64,000 bases of DNA, from positions 137,335,501 through 137,399,500 of the forward strand of contig JASDFA010000018.1 of the NCBI GenBank assembly GCA_035772735.1. Reading direction: 5' to 3'. Both the position numbers and the translations under genes were made by a program. A model generated the notes under the pieces. The model saw only the letters and a program-made list of their open reading frames with translations. It was not told where the DNA came from and searched no databases. Shown in pieces: positions 21,835 to 33,236 of this stretch (positions within the stretch are counted from its first letter, which is position 1; each line of letters begins with the position of its first letter). This DNA is from Datura wrightii (lineage: Eukaryota > Streptophyta > Magnoliopsida > Solanales > Solanaceae).

Positions 21835-24758
21835 TGTCATACCCCGAGTCTACACCCTGGACAAGACACGGTACTTGGAGTCACAGGTAACCCCAAGTCA
21901 ACCCATGGTATATCATAACACTGTTTTATCTGAGTAAAAACATAGCAAAAGATTTAAATAATAAGATAAAACATTTAAAAAAGAACTAAGTCATAAAGTT
22001 TTATACAACAGAAAACAAACTAAATATCTGATTCTCTAACTAGGTATGAAAGCCATCTACATGATGAGTTGTTGGGACAAGCCCCCAACTAACTCTTAGT
22101 CTAACTGAAAAGAAATAACACTCTTCCTCAAAATATTGAGGACTCACCACTGGTACCGCTGATATCAACTGCAGAAAATACACTAACGGTGCTGAGTCTG
22201 AGAACCTGCAGCTGTATTATGAAATGATACAACATAAAGGGTATGCATCAATACTTTGAATAAAGTGCGTAAGTGATAGATATAAATAACAATGAAAGAA
22301 CTAGTAACTGGACTGAAATGATATTAAATGATCAACTGAAAATACTAAAAACTGATACAACTGGAATAAAACTGATATGATCAATAATGACCCTATCTGA
22401 TGGTCATACACATGCCCTAAGGCTGAAATACTACACTGAACTGTTCTGAACTAAACAAAACTAAGAAATTTGAGAGTGAACTGAACTGACTTGCGGGAGA
22501 GGCTATAACCGACATATAACCACGTGAGCTAGACGTGGAGTCCGATGTACACACCCCATTGGTAGGACCCAATATACCTTGCCAGGGTATAAAGGCATGG
22601 ACTGTGAGATCACATTTTGGGGCCATAAGGCCAAATAAATAAAACCTATGGTGGCAACGTAGTTATGGAACCCGGGTGCGATGGAACCACGGCCCTCTCG
22701 GTGCTAAGTCCTACTTCCTCTAGATAATCTTACTATGACTATTACTGCTAAGAGGATAGCTCGATACTAGGGCCCAAGACTATAACTGACTCAGGGATAC
22801 TGTCGGAGAGCACCCTGAGCATCTTATAAGGCCGGACTTGGAAATTGGGTTCTAAGACTGGTCAGAGCTGCTTATCTGGAAGCGTTGTAATCATCTAAGA
22901 ACAAACTAAAGCTAAAGCTGGTGGTTCTAAGAATGATCAGAGCTGCATATCTGGAAGTGTCATAACCGTCTAAAGAACCACTAAAATATGATAACTGATA
23001 TCTGAGCCTAATAACTAATAACTGGGAGGCACCTCTGACACCTAAAGAAATGACTTTAGTCAAATTGATCAGCTGACATTATTCTTGTCAACCCGGAGGT
23101 TTCTAAAAAATCTGAGAGAGGCTAGACTGACATTCTTGAGTGATACTGAGTAAATAAATTTCTGGATGAGACCGACTAATTAAACCTTTAACTGAGTTCC
23201 TAATACTTACAAATACTATAGGACTTCCCGAACTTTGAAACATTCAAGCATGATTCAAAAATTCAGTGCATATACAAGATTCTAGTTTCTGCTTCAAAAG
23301 TTAGGGCTAAAATTCTACTTCACTATGATAGGCATCATTTTGGTCACAAACTCGTTGGAATTAACTACAATGAACATAGATTAAGATTCCACATGAATTA
23401 TTCAAGTTATGACAACAATATCTTCACTTTCAAGAACTTAGGGATAGAACTGATAGTGAATAGGGAAAGAGTTTTAGGGGTCACAAGGGGAGAACAATCT
23501 ACTTGTTGAATTCCCACATACCTGGTTGAAGAATGTCTCTAAAGATCTTGAAGCTGCTGCACCTTGGAGAGGAACCCTAGTTCTTGAGCCTTGAGAGAAG
23601 AAGGGAGAAGAAGAACTTACGATGGTTGTGAGAAGAGTGAGGGGTTAGACTAGGAAAACTCCTTTAATTTGACTCAAAAGAAGCCTAAAAAGACCTATTT
23701 TAAGAGTTAGAAGCATAGAAAATTACAAAAATAACCCTGGGAAAAGGTTCTCAAAAATCTGTTTGTTTGGTGCCACGGGTTGTACCATGACTCGTGGTGG
23801 CTTCCTACGGGTCGTGGTATGCCACTCTGGCTTTTGGGAGGCTTTAAAAGGTTGCTAAAACTCCTGGTACGGGTGCCTGGTATGAGTCGTACCTTCATAC
23901 CATGAGTCGTACCAAGACTCATGGTAACAGGGCTGGTCCTATCCGCCTAACCTGACAATGCTTTACTAAACTAGCCATAATGTTTTACTCCGAACTCCGA
24001 TTGATGTAAGGTTGGATGCGTTGGAAAGAAGACTCAAAGAGATATTATTTAATATGCTTGATCACCCTAAAACAATTCGTATATTAGGAGTTATGATCAT
24101 TTAAAGTTGGCCCTTGTAAGAACTTTCATGAAAAAGCCAATCAGTAGGAAGAGTCTCAACTCAACTTCTTGCTAGAGGTTCCTTATAACCTTAACTTGAA
24201 TCCAATTAACTTTTTATGCCTAAGAATTTATGTTAACTCCTTGTTTTCCTTAAATTCATTAGCTTCGGGTCTATCCACCTACCTAGAATAGTTCCAAACT
24301 TAGCCGAAAGTCCATGGTGTACAACATCTCAACTCACGACTGACATGACGATTCGTACCATCATCTTACGACTCTTACTTAGTCTTTGTAGCTACTGATC
24401 CTTCCTTGCAAATTCTATGAACCTCCTATATATGATCCTTCACTACAACTCATACTACCCTGCTACGAATAGTAGGATCCAATTGTGGTCTTCCTTGCCT
24501 TTTCCTGCCAAACCCTCTGAAACATACCATGAAACCTTGGTACCACTCGTATTGACTTGGTATGAGTCATGAGAGCCTTCCGTGACTTCTCAATCAAATT
24601 TTGTTAAGCTCTCTGGAACACACTACGAGTCCTTGATATGACTCGTGCAATCCTCCTGCAAGTCGTACTGAGGCTCATTCTAAGGACATTTTCCAGTTTT
24701 CTCTGTATGATCTACTTCAAATCCAGGGTTTACTCATAGGGATTTTAGGAGTGTTACA
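21835..24758 (-). repeat. C 3' LTR
   Basis: Begins tgtcatacccc and ends gtgttaca on the plus strand; direct repeat of 27063-29993 with scattered substitutions and small indels. Rich in 'aactgaactga' text in its left half and GGTACGAGTCGTACC-type words in its right half. Confidence 0.92.
23770..23930 (-). promoter_or_regulatory. Palindrome island, C 3' LTR
   Basis: Repeats of ggtatgagtcgtacc, catgactcgtgg and cgggtcgtgg. Further copies lie at 24340-24670. It shares the core acgaXtcgt with family B but in longer, different words. Confidence 0.6.
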
Positions 24759-24774
24759 ATATCTCCCTGTTGGG
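24759..24774 (-). other. C polypurine tract
   Basis: Minus strand cccaacagggagatat directly before the 3' LTR, again after a 'cattcgaggatgaatgtt' stretch. Confidence 0.75.
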
Positions 24775-26079
24775 AACATTCATCCTCGAATGTAGCTTAA
24801 ACATACTGAAATGATAGGGACAGAACTGAAATCCCAGATACTGAACATCCAAAATTGAGAACTGATGGGGTGACTGAGTTGAAAGGCTAGGGTAAGAGCT
24901 ACAATCTTGAGAACTCAATATTAAAGCTGAATGCCAATGGTGTGGCTGACTCTGAGCTGAACTACATATCTGAACTGAGTTTCTAAATCTTACATGCATG
25001 CTAAGATATGAGAAGAACTGAAGGACATGAAGCTGGAATGAAACTAAGTAGGGTACTAGGGAGAAACTGTTTCCCAAGTAGTTCCGCCTTCTAGCTTATT
25101 GTTCCTTAAAACCTTCATTAAAACCACTTCCTTATTTCCCCCAACTTATGATCTTGACAGTCAAGAATGTCAACTGGAACATCATTTTAAAAGAGGTTTT
25201 CATCCTCACCAACAACTCATCACCCCCTTCATAGTTGAATCTTTTAGAGAGACCTTGCTAGCTACACCAACTTCCCCGAATACCACCACACCTTTCCAAC
25301 CTATCACCAAAATCATCTTACCATTCCTCTGTAGCACACCATCCTAGGATTTCTCTATCTCCCTAGTATGGATACTTATTGCAACCATCATTTCTGTCAT
25401 GAGAGAACATACACAGGGCTTAGAATAAGGAAATCGTAATCACGAATCATATACAAAATTTGAACTGAGCATATGAATGATATATCATGATCTTATGAGT
25501 TAAGGATAATCTAAAGGATTGAGTTCATGGAGCTAAGCATATTACGACACATGAGTCCACGTACAAGATGAGTTCCATGATATGAGGCTGAGATTTATGG
25601 AATCAAAGAGTAAGAGTGGGATCGCTGTCTAAAATGGTTATCTATAATACTAGGAGTGTGAACATAAGCATGAGTAGAATGTAGTATTAACTGAAACATA
25701 AGAGATAACATTTGGATAGGAAGGTTTGACATCCCAAAGCTACTATGTTTGGAGCCCTTCTACTAGAACACTTAGGGCTTGACTTTGCCTTTTTAACTTA
25801 TCATCTCCACCTTAGTTTTAAGTCATCATTCTCAAGCTCTTGGATCCTTTCTTAAGGCTAGGATAACATCACTAACTCTTGACTTCTCATTCGCCTCGAT
25901 AAGCTATCACTGAAGGCTTCATACTTATAACCATTTCAGACCAGTCATGGGATAATTCTCGTACTAGCATGCTAAAAGGCATCTCATACCTTATACTATG
26001 GCTCCTGGGCATACAACATGCAAGGGTCAAAATGAGAAGCTCATAACATACCTACAATTATATCTGCAGGTGTCTGCCA
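24775..26079 (-). other. C interior without recognisable gene
   Basis: Lies where pol would be expected but only short ORFs occur, none with RT, protease or integrase motifs. Probably 3' untranslated sequence plus deletion scars. Confidence 0.55.
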
Positions 26080-26846
26080 CCTGTACTAGATGTTGTGCCC
26101 TGCTGAGATGGGCGAGCTGCTGGAATGGTGGACTGAGTCTTCCCACGTCTCACTAAAGGGCAATTCCTTATTCTATGACCCAATTGACCACATCCAAAAC
26201 ATCCTTCCCTACCAAGTAAACAATTTTCAAGTTGGCTCCTTCCACAGTTCTAACAAACTAGGAGACCTAATAGGACTGCAGAAGAGATAGTCGGGGCTCT
26301 ACCTTTGCCCCATCTGGCTTCTGGGCAATCTCTGAGTTTATGACCTGACTTGCTGCACAAAAAGCAACCTCCTGAGCCAGCCATGCATTCTCACAAATAG
26401 TTCTTCCCACAATTTTTTACAAGCTGGGTACATAATCTCCCTTACTCTAGGTTTGTTAGAATTCTTGGCTACCGATGGTAATGGGGATGATGACCTCTAA
26501 TGAAGTTTGAAATGGGGTTCACCACCCATCCTTTGTTGGGAAAACCTCGAGTCCCCTGTCCTTGCTCTCTTACTCCCTTTTTCTTTTCCTTAAACCTTTC
26601 ATCCACTATCATACTGTGAAACTCAGGTGTGAGGTTTCGAACCCTGGTAGTTATTATCTCTTCAGAAGTATTTGCAAGTGTGACTATCTGCTCGCTAACC
26701 TGAGTGGTTTCGGCCTGTATTAGCATTCTAAGGGCATCCCCGAGCTCCGCATCTGTCACTTACCCACTGAGGGGGCCTATTGGGGTTGGTGGGACTGGTG
26801 GATTCCCGCTATTTTTCCCTCTTCCAACACCCCTTCTAGGAGACAT
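26080..26846 (-). pseudogene. C gag remnant with two zinc knuckles
   Basis: ATG at 26844-26846 opens MSPRRGVGRGK, with a proline-rich start and a stop before VTDAELGDAL. The reading continues to 26469 (96 codons). The capsid core is missing. Further on are two CCHC knuckles, CFLCSKSGHKLRDCP near 26330-26375 and CFGCGQLGHRIRNCP near 26160-26205. Two knuckles instead of the usual one suggest a local duplication or family trait. Gag would package RNA; this copy is dead. Confidence 0.75.
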
Positions 26847-27040
26847 TGTCTGTGGACGCGTAAAGCACAAATTAGAAGAGAGACCTTAAAGTTTACACTC
26901 TATCGCATGACAGGAATAGTAAAAGAAGGGAATTTTCCTAAAAATGTCTTATAGCCTCCTCGTCATAAGTATGATGCCCTTCACACCCATGAAAAGAACT
27001 CTACTTGACACGACTTTCAGACATTCGAGGATACTCTAAA

Positions 27041-27058
27041 CCTAATGCTCTGACACCA
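27041..27058 (-). other. C primer binding site, tRNA-Met type
   Basis: Minus strand TGGTGTCAGAGCATTAGG, four bases from the 5' LTR, one base off the usual TGGTATCAGAGC. Confidence 0.85.
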
Positions 27059-27062
27059 AGTT

Positions 27063-29993
27063 TGTCACGCCCCGAGTCTACACCCTGGATGAGACACGGT
27101 ACTTGGAGTCATAGGTAACCCCAAGTCAACCCATAGTGTATCATAACACTAGTAATCTGAGTAAAAACATAGAAAAAGCTTTAAAATAATAAGATAAAAC
27201 ATTTATGAAAATGAACTAAGTCATAAAGTTTTATACAACAGAAACAAACTAAGAATCTGATTCTCTAACTATGTCTGAAAGCCATTTATTTGATGAGTTG
27301 CTGGGACAAGCCCCCAGCTAACTCTAAATCTGGATAAAAGAAATATAACTGAAAAGAAATAATACTGGTCCTCGAAAGATGAGGACTCACCACTGGTACC
27401 ATTGATATCACCTGCAGAAACTCTACTAAGGATGCCGAGTCTAAGAACCTGCGGCTGTATCATGAAACGATACAGCACAAAAGGTATGCGTTAGTACTTT
27501 GAATGCACTGAGTAAGTGAGAGATATAAATAACATGAAAGAACTAGTAATTGAACTCAAATTACATGAAATGACCAACTGAAAATACTAAAAAACTAATA
27601 CAACTGGAATATAACTGATTTGGTCAATAATGACCCTATCTGATGGTCATAGACATGCCCTAAGGCTGAAATACTACACTGAACTATTCTGAACTGAACT
27701 AAACTAAGAAATTTGAGAGTGAACTGAACTGACTTGCGGGAGAGGCTATAACCGACATATAACCATGTGAGCTAGACGTGGAGTCCGATGTACACATCCC
27801 ATCGATAGGACCCAATATACCTTGCCAGGGTATAAAGACATGGACTGTAAGATCACATTTTGGGGCCATGAGGCCAAATAAATAAAACCTATGGTGGCAA
27901 CGTGGTTATGGAACCCAGGTGCGATGGAACCACTCTCGGTGCTAAGTCCTACTCTTATTGGATAATCCTACCATGACTACTACTGCTAAGTGGATAGCTC
28001 GATACTGGGGCATAAGACTATAACTGAATTATGGATACTGTCTGAGAGCACCCTAAGCATCTTATAGGGCCGGATTTGGAAAATGGGTTCTAAGACGGGT
28101 CAGAGCTGCTTATCTGGAAGCGTCGTAACTGCTAAGAACAAATTGAAGCTAAAGTTGGTGGTTCTAAGACTAATCAGAGCTGCTTATCTGGAAGTGTCAT
28201 AATCGTCTAAAGAACAACTAAAATCTGATAACTGATATCTGAGTCTAATAACTAATAACTGGGAGGCACCTCTGACACCTCAAGAAATGACTTTAGTCAA
28301 ACTGATCAGCTGATATTATTCTAGTCAACCCGAAGGTTGCTAAAAAATCTGATTGAGGCTAGACTGACATTCCTGAGTGATAAAGTAAATAAATTTATGG
28401 CTAAGACTGACTAATTAAACCTTTAACTAAGTTTCTGATGCATACAAATACTATATGAATTCCCTCACTTTGAAACATACAAGCATGATTCAATAATTCA
28501 GTACATATACAAGATTCTAGTTTCTGCTTCAAAAGTTAGGGGTAAAATTCTACTTTACTGTGATAGACATCATTTTGGTCATAAACTGGTGGGAATTAAC
28601 TACAATGAACATAGATTAAGATTCCACATGAATTATTCAAGATATGACAACAATATCTTCACTTTCGAAAACTCAGGGCTAGAACTGATTGTGATTAGGG
28701 AAAGAGTTTTAGGAGACACAAGGGGAGAACAATCTCCTTATTGAATTCACACATACCTGGTTGAAGGATCTCTCTAAAGATGTTGAAGCTGCTGCACCTT
28801 GGAGAGGAACCCTAGTTCTTGAGCCTTGAGAGAAGAAGGGAGAAGAAGAACTTACGATGGTTGTGAGAAGAGTGAGGGGTTAGACTAGGAAAACTCCTTT
28901 AATTTGACTCAAAAGAAGCCTAAAACGACCTATTTTAAGAGTTATAAGAATAGAAAATTACAAAAATAACCCTAGGAAAAAGTTCTCAAAAATCTGTTTG
29001 TCTGGTGCCACGGGTCGTACCATGACTCGTGGTGGCTTCCTATGGGTCGTGGTATGCCATTCATGGCTTCTGGGAGGCTTAAAAAGGTTGCTGCAACTCC
29101 TGGTACGGGTGGTTGGTACGAGTCGTACCTTCATACCATGAGTCATACCAAGACTCGTGGTAATAGGGCTGGTCCTGTCCGCGCAACGTTACAGTGCTTT
29201 ACTAAATTGGCCATAACTTTTTACTCCAAACTCCGATTGATATAAGGTTGGATGCGCTGGAAAGAAGACTCAAAGGGATTTAATGTGATATGATGGATCA
29301 CCCAAAAAAAAATTAGTATAATAGGAGTTATGAGCATTAAGTTGTCCCTTTTAAGAACTTTCATGAAAAACCCAATTGTTAGGAAGACTCTCAACTCAAC
29401 TTCTTCCTAGAGGTTCCTTATAACCTTAACTTGCATCCAATGCACTTCTTACACTTAAGAATTTATGTTAACACCTTGTTTTCCTTAAATTCATCAGGTT
29501 CGAGTCTATCCACCTACCTAGAATAGTTCCAAACATAGACGAAAGTCCATGGTGTACAAAATCTCAACTCATGACTGACATGACGATTCGTACCGTCATC
29601 TTACGACTCGTACTGAGTCTTTGTAGGTACTGATCCATCCTTGCCAATTCTATGAAGCTCCTATATATGATCCTTCGCTATGACTCATACTACCCTACTA
29701 TGGATCGTAGGGTCCAATCATGGTTTTCCTTGCCTCTTCCTGCCAAACTCTCTAAATCATACCACGAAACATTGGTACGACTCGTATTGAGTTGGCACGA
29801 GTCGTGAGAGCCTTCCTTGACTTCTCAATCAAATTTTGTTGAGCTCTCTGGAACACACTATGAGTCCTTTACACGAATCGTACAATCCTCTTACGATTCG
29901 TACTGAGGCTCATTCTAAGGACATTTTCTAGTTTTCTCTATATGATCTACTTCAAATCCAGGGTTTAGTCATAGGGATTTTTGGTGTGTTACA
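27063..29993 (-). repeat. C 5' LTR
   Basis: 2931 bp, begins tgtcacgcccc and ends gtgttaca. Keeps more CpG than the 3' copy. Holds a perfect 15-bp odd palindrome at 29115-29129. Confidence 0.92.
28995..29165 (-). promoter_or_regulatory. Palindrome island, C 5' LTR
   Basis: Contains ggtacgagtcgtacc at 29115-29129 (7+1+7, perfect) and several variants (catgactcgtgg, gggtcgtgg). A second cluster is at 29560-29910. Confidence 0.62.
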
Positions 29994-29998
29994 ACATT
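29994..29998. repeat. Target site duplication of C, right copy (acatt)
   Basis: Follows the C end; pairs with atatt at 21830-21834. On the minus strand it forms part of the B codons for MANV. Confidence 0.8.
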
Positions 29999-31190
29999 AG
30001 CCATGTTCGGGGGGTAGAGGACACTCATGTCGTAGTCCTTTAGTAACTCTAACCACCTCCTTGGCCAAGATTTAGATCTTTCTGTGTGAACACATATTGC
30101 AAGCTTTTGTGATCCATAAATACATCCACATGGACCCCATACAAGTAATGCCGCCATATCTTCAATGCAAACACCACCACAGCCAACTTAATGTCATGAG
30201 TCAGGTAATTCTTTTCATGAACTTTCAGCTGTCTCGAGGAATATGCTATTACCTTCCCACACTGCATTAACACACATCCCAATCTGACTCACGAAGTATC
30301 ACAACACACTACAAAGCCACAGTGCCCTCAGGTAAAGTCAACACTGGATCTGAAGTGAGTCGGTTCTTCAACTCTTGGAAGCTTTTCGCACAAGATCCGA
30401 CCATTGGAACATCACCTTTTTCTGAGTCAACCTGGTCAAGGGGGCTGCAATTGATGAAAATCCCTCAGCAAATCTTCAATAGTAGCCTGCTAAGCCCAAG
30501 AAACTCCGAATTTCTAAAGGATTCACCGGTCTGGGCAAATTCTTCACCGCCTTGATCTTTTGGGAATCTACCCTTATGCCTTCGCTTGATACCACCTGAC
30601 CTAGAAATGCTACCGAGTTTAGCCAAAATTCGTACTTGCTAAACTTTTCATATAGCTGATGATCCTTGAGGGTTTGCAGCACTATTCTCAAATGAGTGGC
30701 ATGCTCCTCCTCGCTCCGAGAGTATATCAGAATGTTATCGATGAACAAGATCACGAACATATCCAAATATTGCTTAAACATCATGTTCATCAGGTCCATA
30801 AAAGTTGTAGGGGCATTGGTTTGTCAAAAAGACATAGCAACAAATTTTTAGTGACCATACTGAGTACTTAAAGTGGTCTTCGGGTGTCATTCTCCCAAAC
30901 TCTGAGCTGGTGATACCCGGACCTGAGATCAATCTTGGAGAAGCACTCAGCACCCTGAAGCTAGTCAAACAAATCACCAATCCTGGGTAGGGGGTACCTA
31001 TTCTTGACAGTAACCTTGTTCAACTGCCGATAATTAATACACATGCGAAGGGAACCGTCCTTCTTTCGAACAAATAAAACAACTGCACCCCATGGAGACT
31101 GGCTCGGTCTAATGAAGCCCTTATCCAATAGATCCTTTAACTGATCCTTCAATTCCTTTAGTTTGGCTAGGGCCATTCAGTAGGGAGGAA
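29999..31190 (-). pseudogene. B reverse transcriptase and RNase H (broken)
   Basis: RT fingers/palm pieces: FIRPSQSPWGAVVLFVRKKDGS and MCINYRQLNKVTVKNRYPLP at 30961-31190, then FSKIDLRSGYHQLRV, then FVILFIDNILIYSRS at about 30715-30760. The catalytic FIDD is FIDN here (codon at 30734-30736). RFLGLAGYY-type thumb end follows (SFLGLAGYY near 30476). RNase H pieces: YSSRQLKVHEKNYLTHD and MDHKSLQYVFTQKDLN at 30049-30282. At least two frameshifts and several stops. It would copy element RNA to DNA if whole. Confidence 0.88.
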
Positions 31191-31279
31191 TAGAGATAGG
31201 TTATGTATTGGGTAATAGATCAATACTAAAATCAATTTCCCTCTCCGGAGGAACACCGGCAAATTATCAGGAAACACCT

Positions 31280-31775
31280 TCGAATATTCACACCATTGGA
31301 ACTGACTGAAGAGCCAGGGTCTCAGACTCCACATCCTTAACCCTAACTAGGTGGTACATGCAACCTTTAGAGATCATCTTCCTGGCCTTAAGATAGGAAA
31401 TAAACCGACCTACTGGTACCGCTGAACTACCCTTCCACTCCAACACCGACTCACCCGGAAAATGAAATTCCACCATAAGGGTCCTACAATTAATCGAAGA
31501 ATAGCATTCAAAAAACCAATCCATGCCAAGAATAATGTTAAAGTCAGTCATGGCTAACTCTACAAGGTCTGCGGAGGTAATCTTATGCAATAAAGTGACC
31601 GAGCATTCTCTATATACTCGTCTAGCTATGACTGAATCACCAACAGGGGTCAAAACTGAAAATTGTTCTGACAAGGTCTAGGGACTAACTCTGAGGCTAC
31701 TAGCAATGTAAGGAGTCATGAAAGACAAGGTAGCTCCCAGATCTAGCAAGGCATAAACATCAATATGAAAGACAC
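31280..31775 (-). pseudogene. B aspartic protease (broken)
   Basis: Active-site LLDLGATLSFMTPYI near 31715-31760 (usual form DSGATHSFI), a stop before TLSEQFSV, then an open 128-codon stretch with MTDFNIILGMDW, the second conserved protease/RT-linker motif. Lies in the expected gag-PR-RT order. Confidence 0.85.
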
Positions 31776-33026
31776 GCAACATACCAGTGACCACGTCTAG
31801 CGAAGTCTCTTGCTCCTGGTGTGAGGCAAGGGCATAGAATCATTTTTGGCGCTGTCCGCCACCTCCACTAGTCGATGCTCCCTGCGGAGCGGAACGGGCT
31901 GGAGCTGCTACTATCCTGGTGGTCTATGCACGACCCCTATTATCACCCAGTCTAGCATATGGGCACGCTCGGGGTGTGTGCCTAGATCTACCACACCCAT
32001 AGCAGACATCTGAGTCAAGCAGGCACTCCCCGGTGTGACTCTTGCCACACTTCCCGCAGGCTGGAGAGGTGTACTCTAATTGGATGACCCTCTGATCCCT
32101 CGACCCTGAAGCCCTGCTCCTCTGATCACCCTTCGGTCTAGATGGGGCACTAGATGATGATGGTGCTGGGGCTAGTGACCTCTGTTGAAACTGTGGACGG
32201 TAGCCACTGCTGGACCTCTGATGTGAAAACTCACGACTGTTTGTCTGAGCCCTCTTTGCCTCCCTCTCCCTCGCATGAGCCGCCTAGATCTGCTGAGTGT
32301 ACAACACTATGCGAGGAAAGTCCATATCCTTGTGAAGCATGGCAGTCCTGCAATCCTTGTCTAAATAACCAGCCACAACCTTAACGAATCGGCTAACCTG
32401 CACCCTCTGATCCATCACTAACTCGGGGGCATACATTGACAAACGAGTGAACTCAAGTGAATACTCCAGCATTGTCATCTTTCCTTGCTTGAGGTTTACA
32501 AACTCAGCTGCTTTCAACTCTCTCATCTCCCGAGGGAAGAACCTATCGAGAAAGGCCATGTGGAACTCATCCCAGCTGATAGGGCCCACTCCCGCTGCCC
32601 TGCTATCCTTCTATTGTTTATACCAAATATGAACGACCTCTTTTAACTGATAAGAGGCCAAGTCAACACACTCCCCATTTGTCATCCTATAACCTGAGTG
32701 ACCTTCAAGATCCCTTTAATAAACTCGTGTGGATCCTCATCCACCTTTGACCCCATGAACTCAAGAGGATTCATCCTCAACAAGTCTCTAATCCGAGACG
32801 CCGCTGCATTGCCATTTTGTGGGGCCTTCCCAACAACCTGCTGGTTGACCTGAGCGGTCAAGGCCTGCACCAAGATCTTAATAGCCGCCCAAAACTCAGT
32901 GTGGGCAGCTGGCTTTGGTGCTTGAGGCTCCTGAACGGGTGGAGCTTGCTGATGTCCATAGTCATTGCCATTTCTGTGGCCTTCATTATTTCCCCTTCTC
33001 CTTCTGTTCATTCTTCTAGGATCCAT
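31776..33026 (-). pseudogene. B gag (broken)
   Basis: ATG at 33024-33026 gives MDPRRMNRRRRGN, an arginine-rich start. Capsid region: FMGSKVDEDPHEFIKG near 32720, ISWDEFHMAFLDRFFP near 32550, MLEYSLEFTRLSMYAPELV near 32430. A stop at 32682 and a shift follow, then another stop before KDSRAAG. The zinc knuckle CYGCGRSRHTPRACP lies near 31960-32010 (R in the usual G-H position). Capsid protein of the element. Confidence 0.88.
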
Positions 33027-33216
33027 AATTCTACAATCGCGAATCACACGAGTTAGAAGGATGGAGAGGTTTTTCATCGCAAAACATAGAATCATGAAAG
33101 AAGGGGACATTTCCTAAACATCTAGTAGCCTCTTCGTCATAAGTGTGGCGCGCTTCACACCCATGAAAAAGATTCTACTTAACATGGCTTTCAGAAACCC
33201 TAGGACACTTCAAACC

Positions 33217-33232
33217 TATGGATCTAATACCA
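33217..33232 (-). other. B primer binding site, tRNA-Met type
   Basis: Minus strand TGGTATTAGATCCATA, four bases from the 5' LTR; similar to TGGTATCAGAGCCA. Confidence 0.85.
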
Positions 33233-33236
33233 AGTT

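Larger units (their letters stand above)
21835..29993 (-). mobile_element. C: gag-only Tekay-like LTR element nested in B
   Basis: LTRs of 2924 and 2931 bp (21835-24758 and 27063-29993), tRNA-Met primer site and polypurine tract, all on the minus strand. The interior is only 2.3 kb and holds a broken gag with two zinc knuckles. No protease or polymerase is seen. It is either a deleted copy or a non-autonomous form of the family. Confidence 0.9.
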
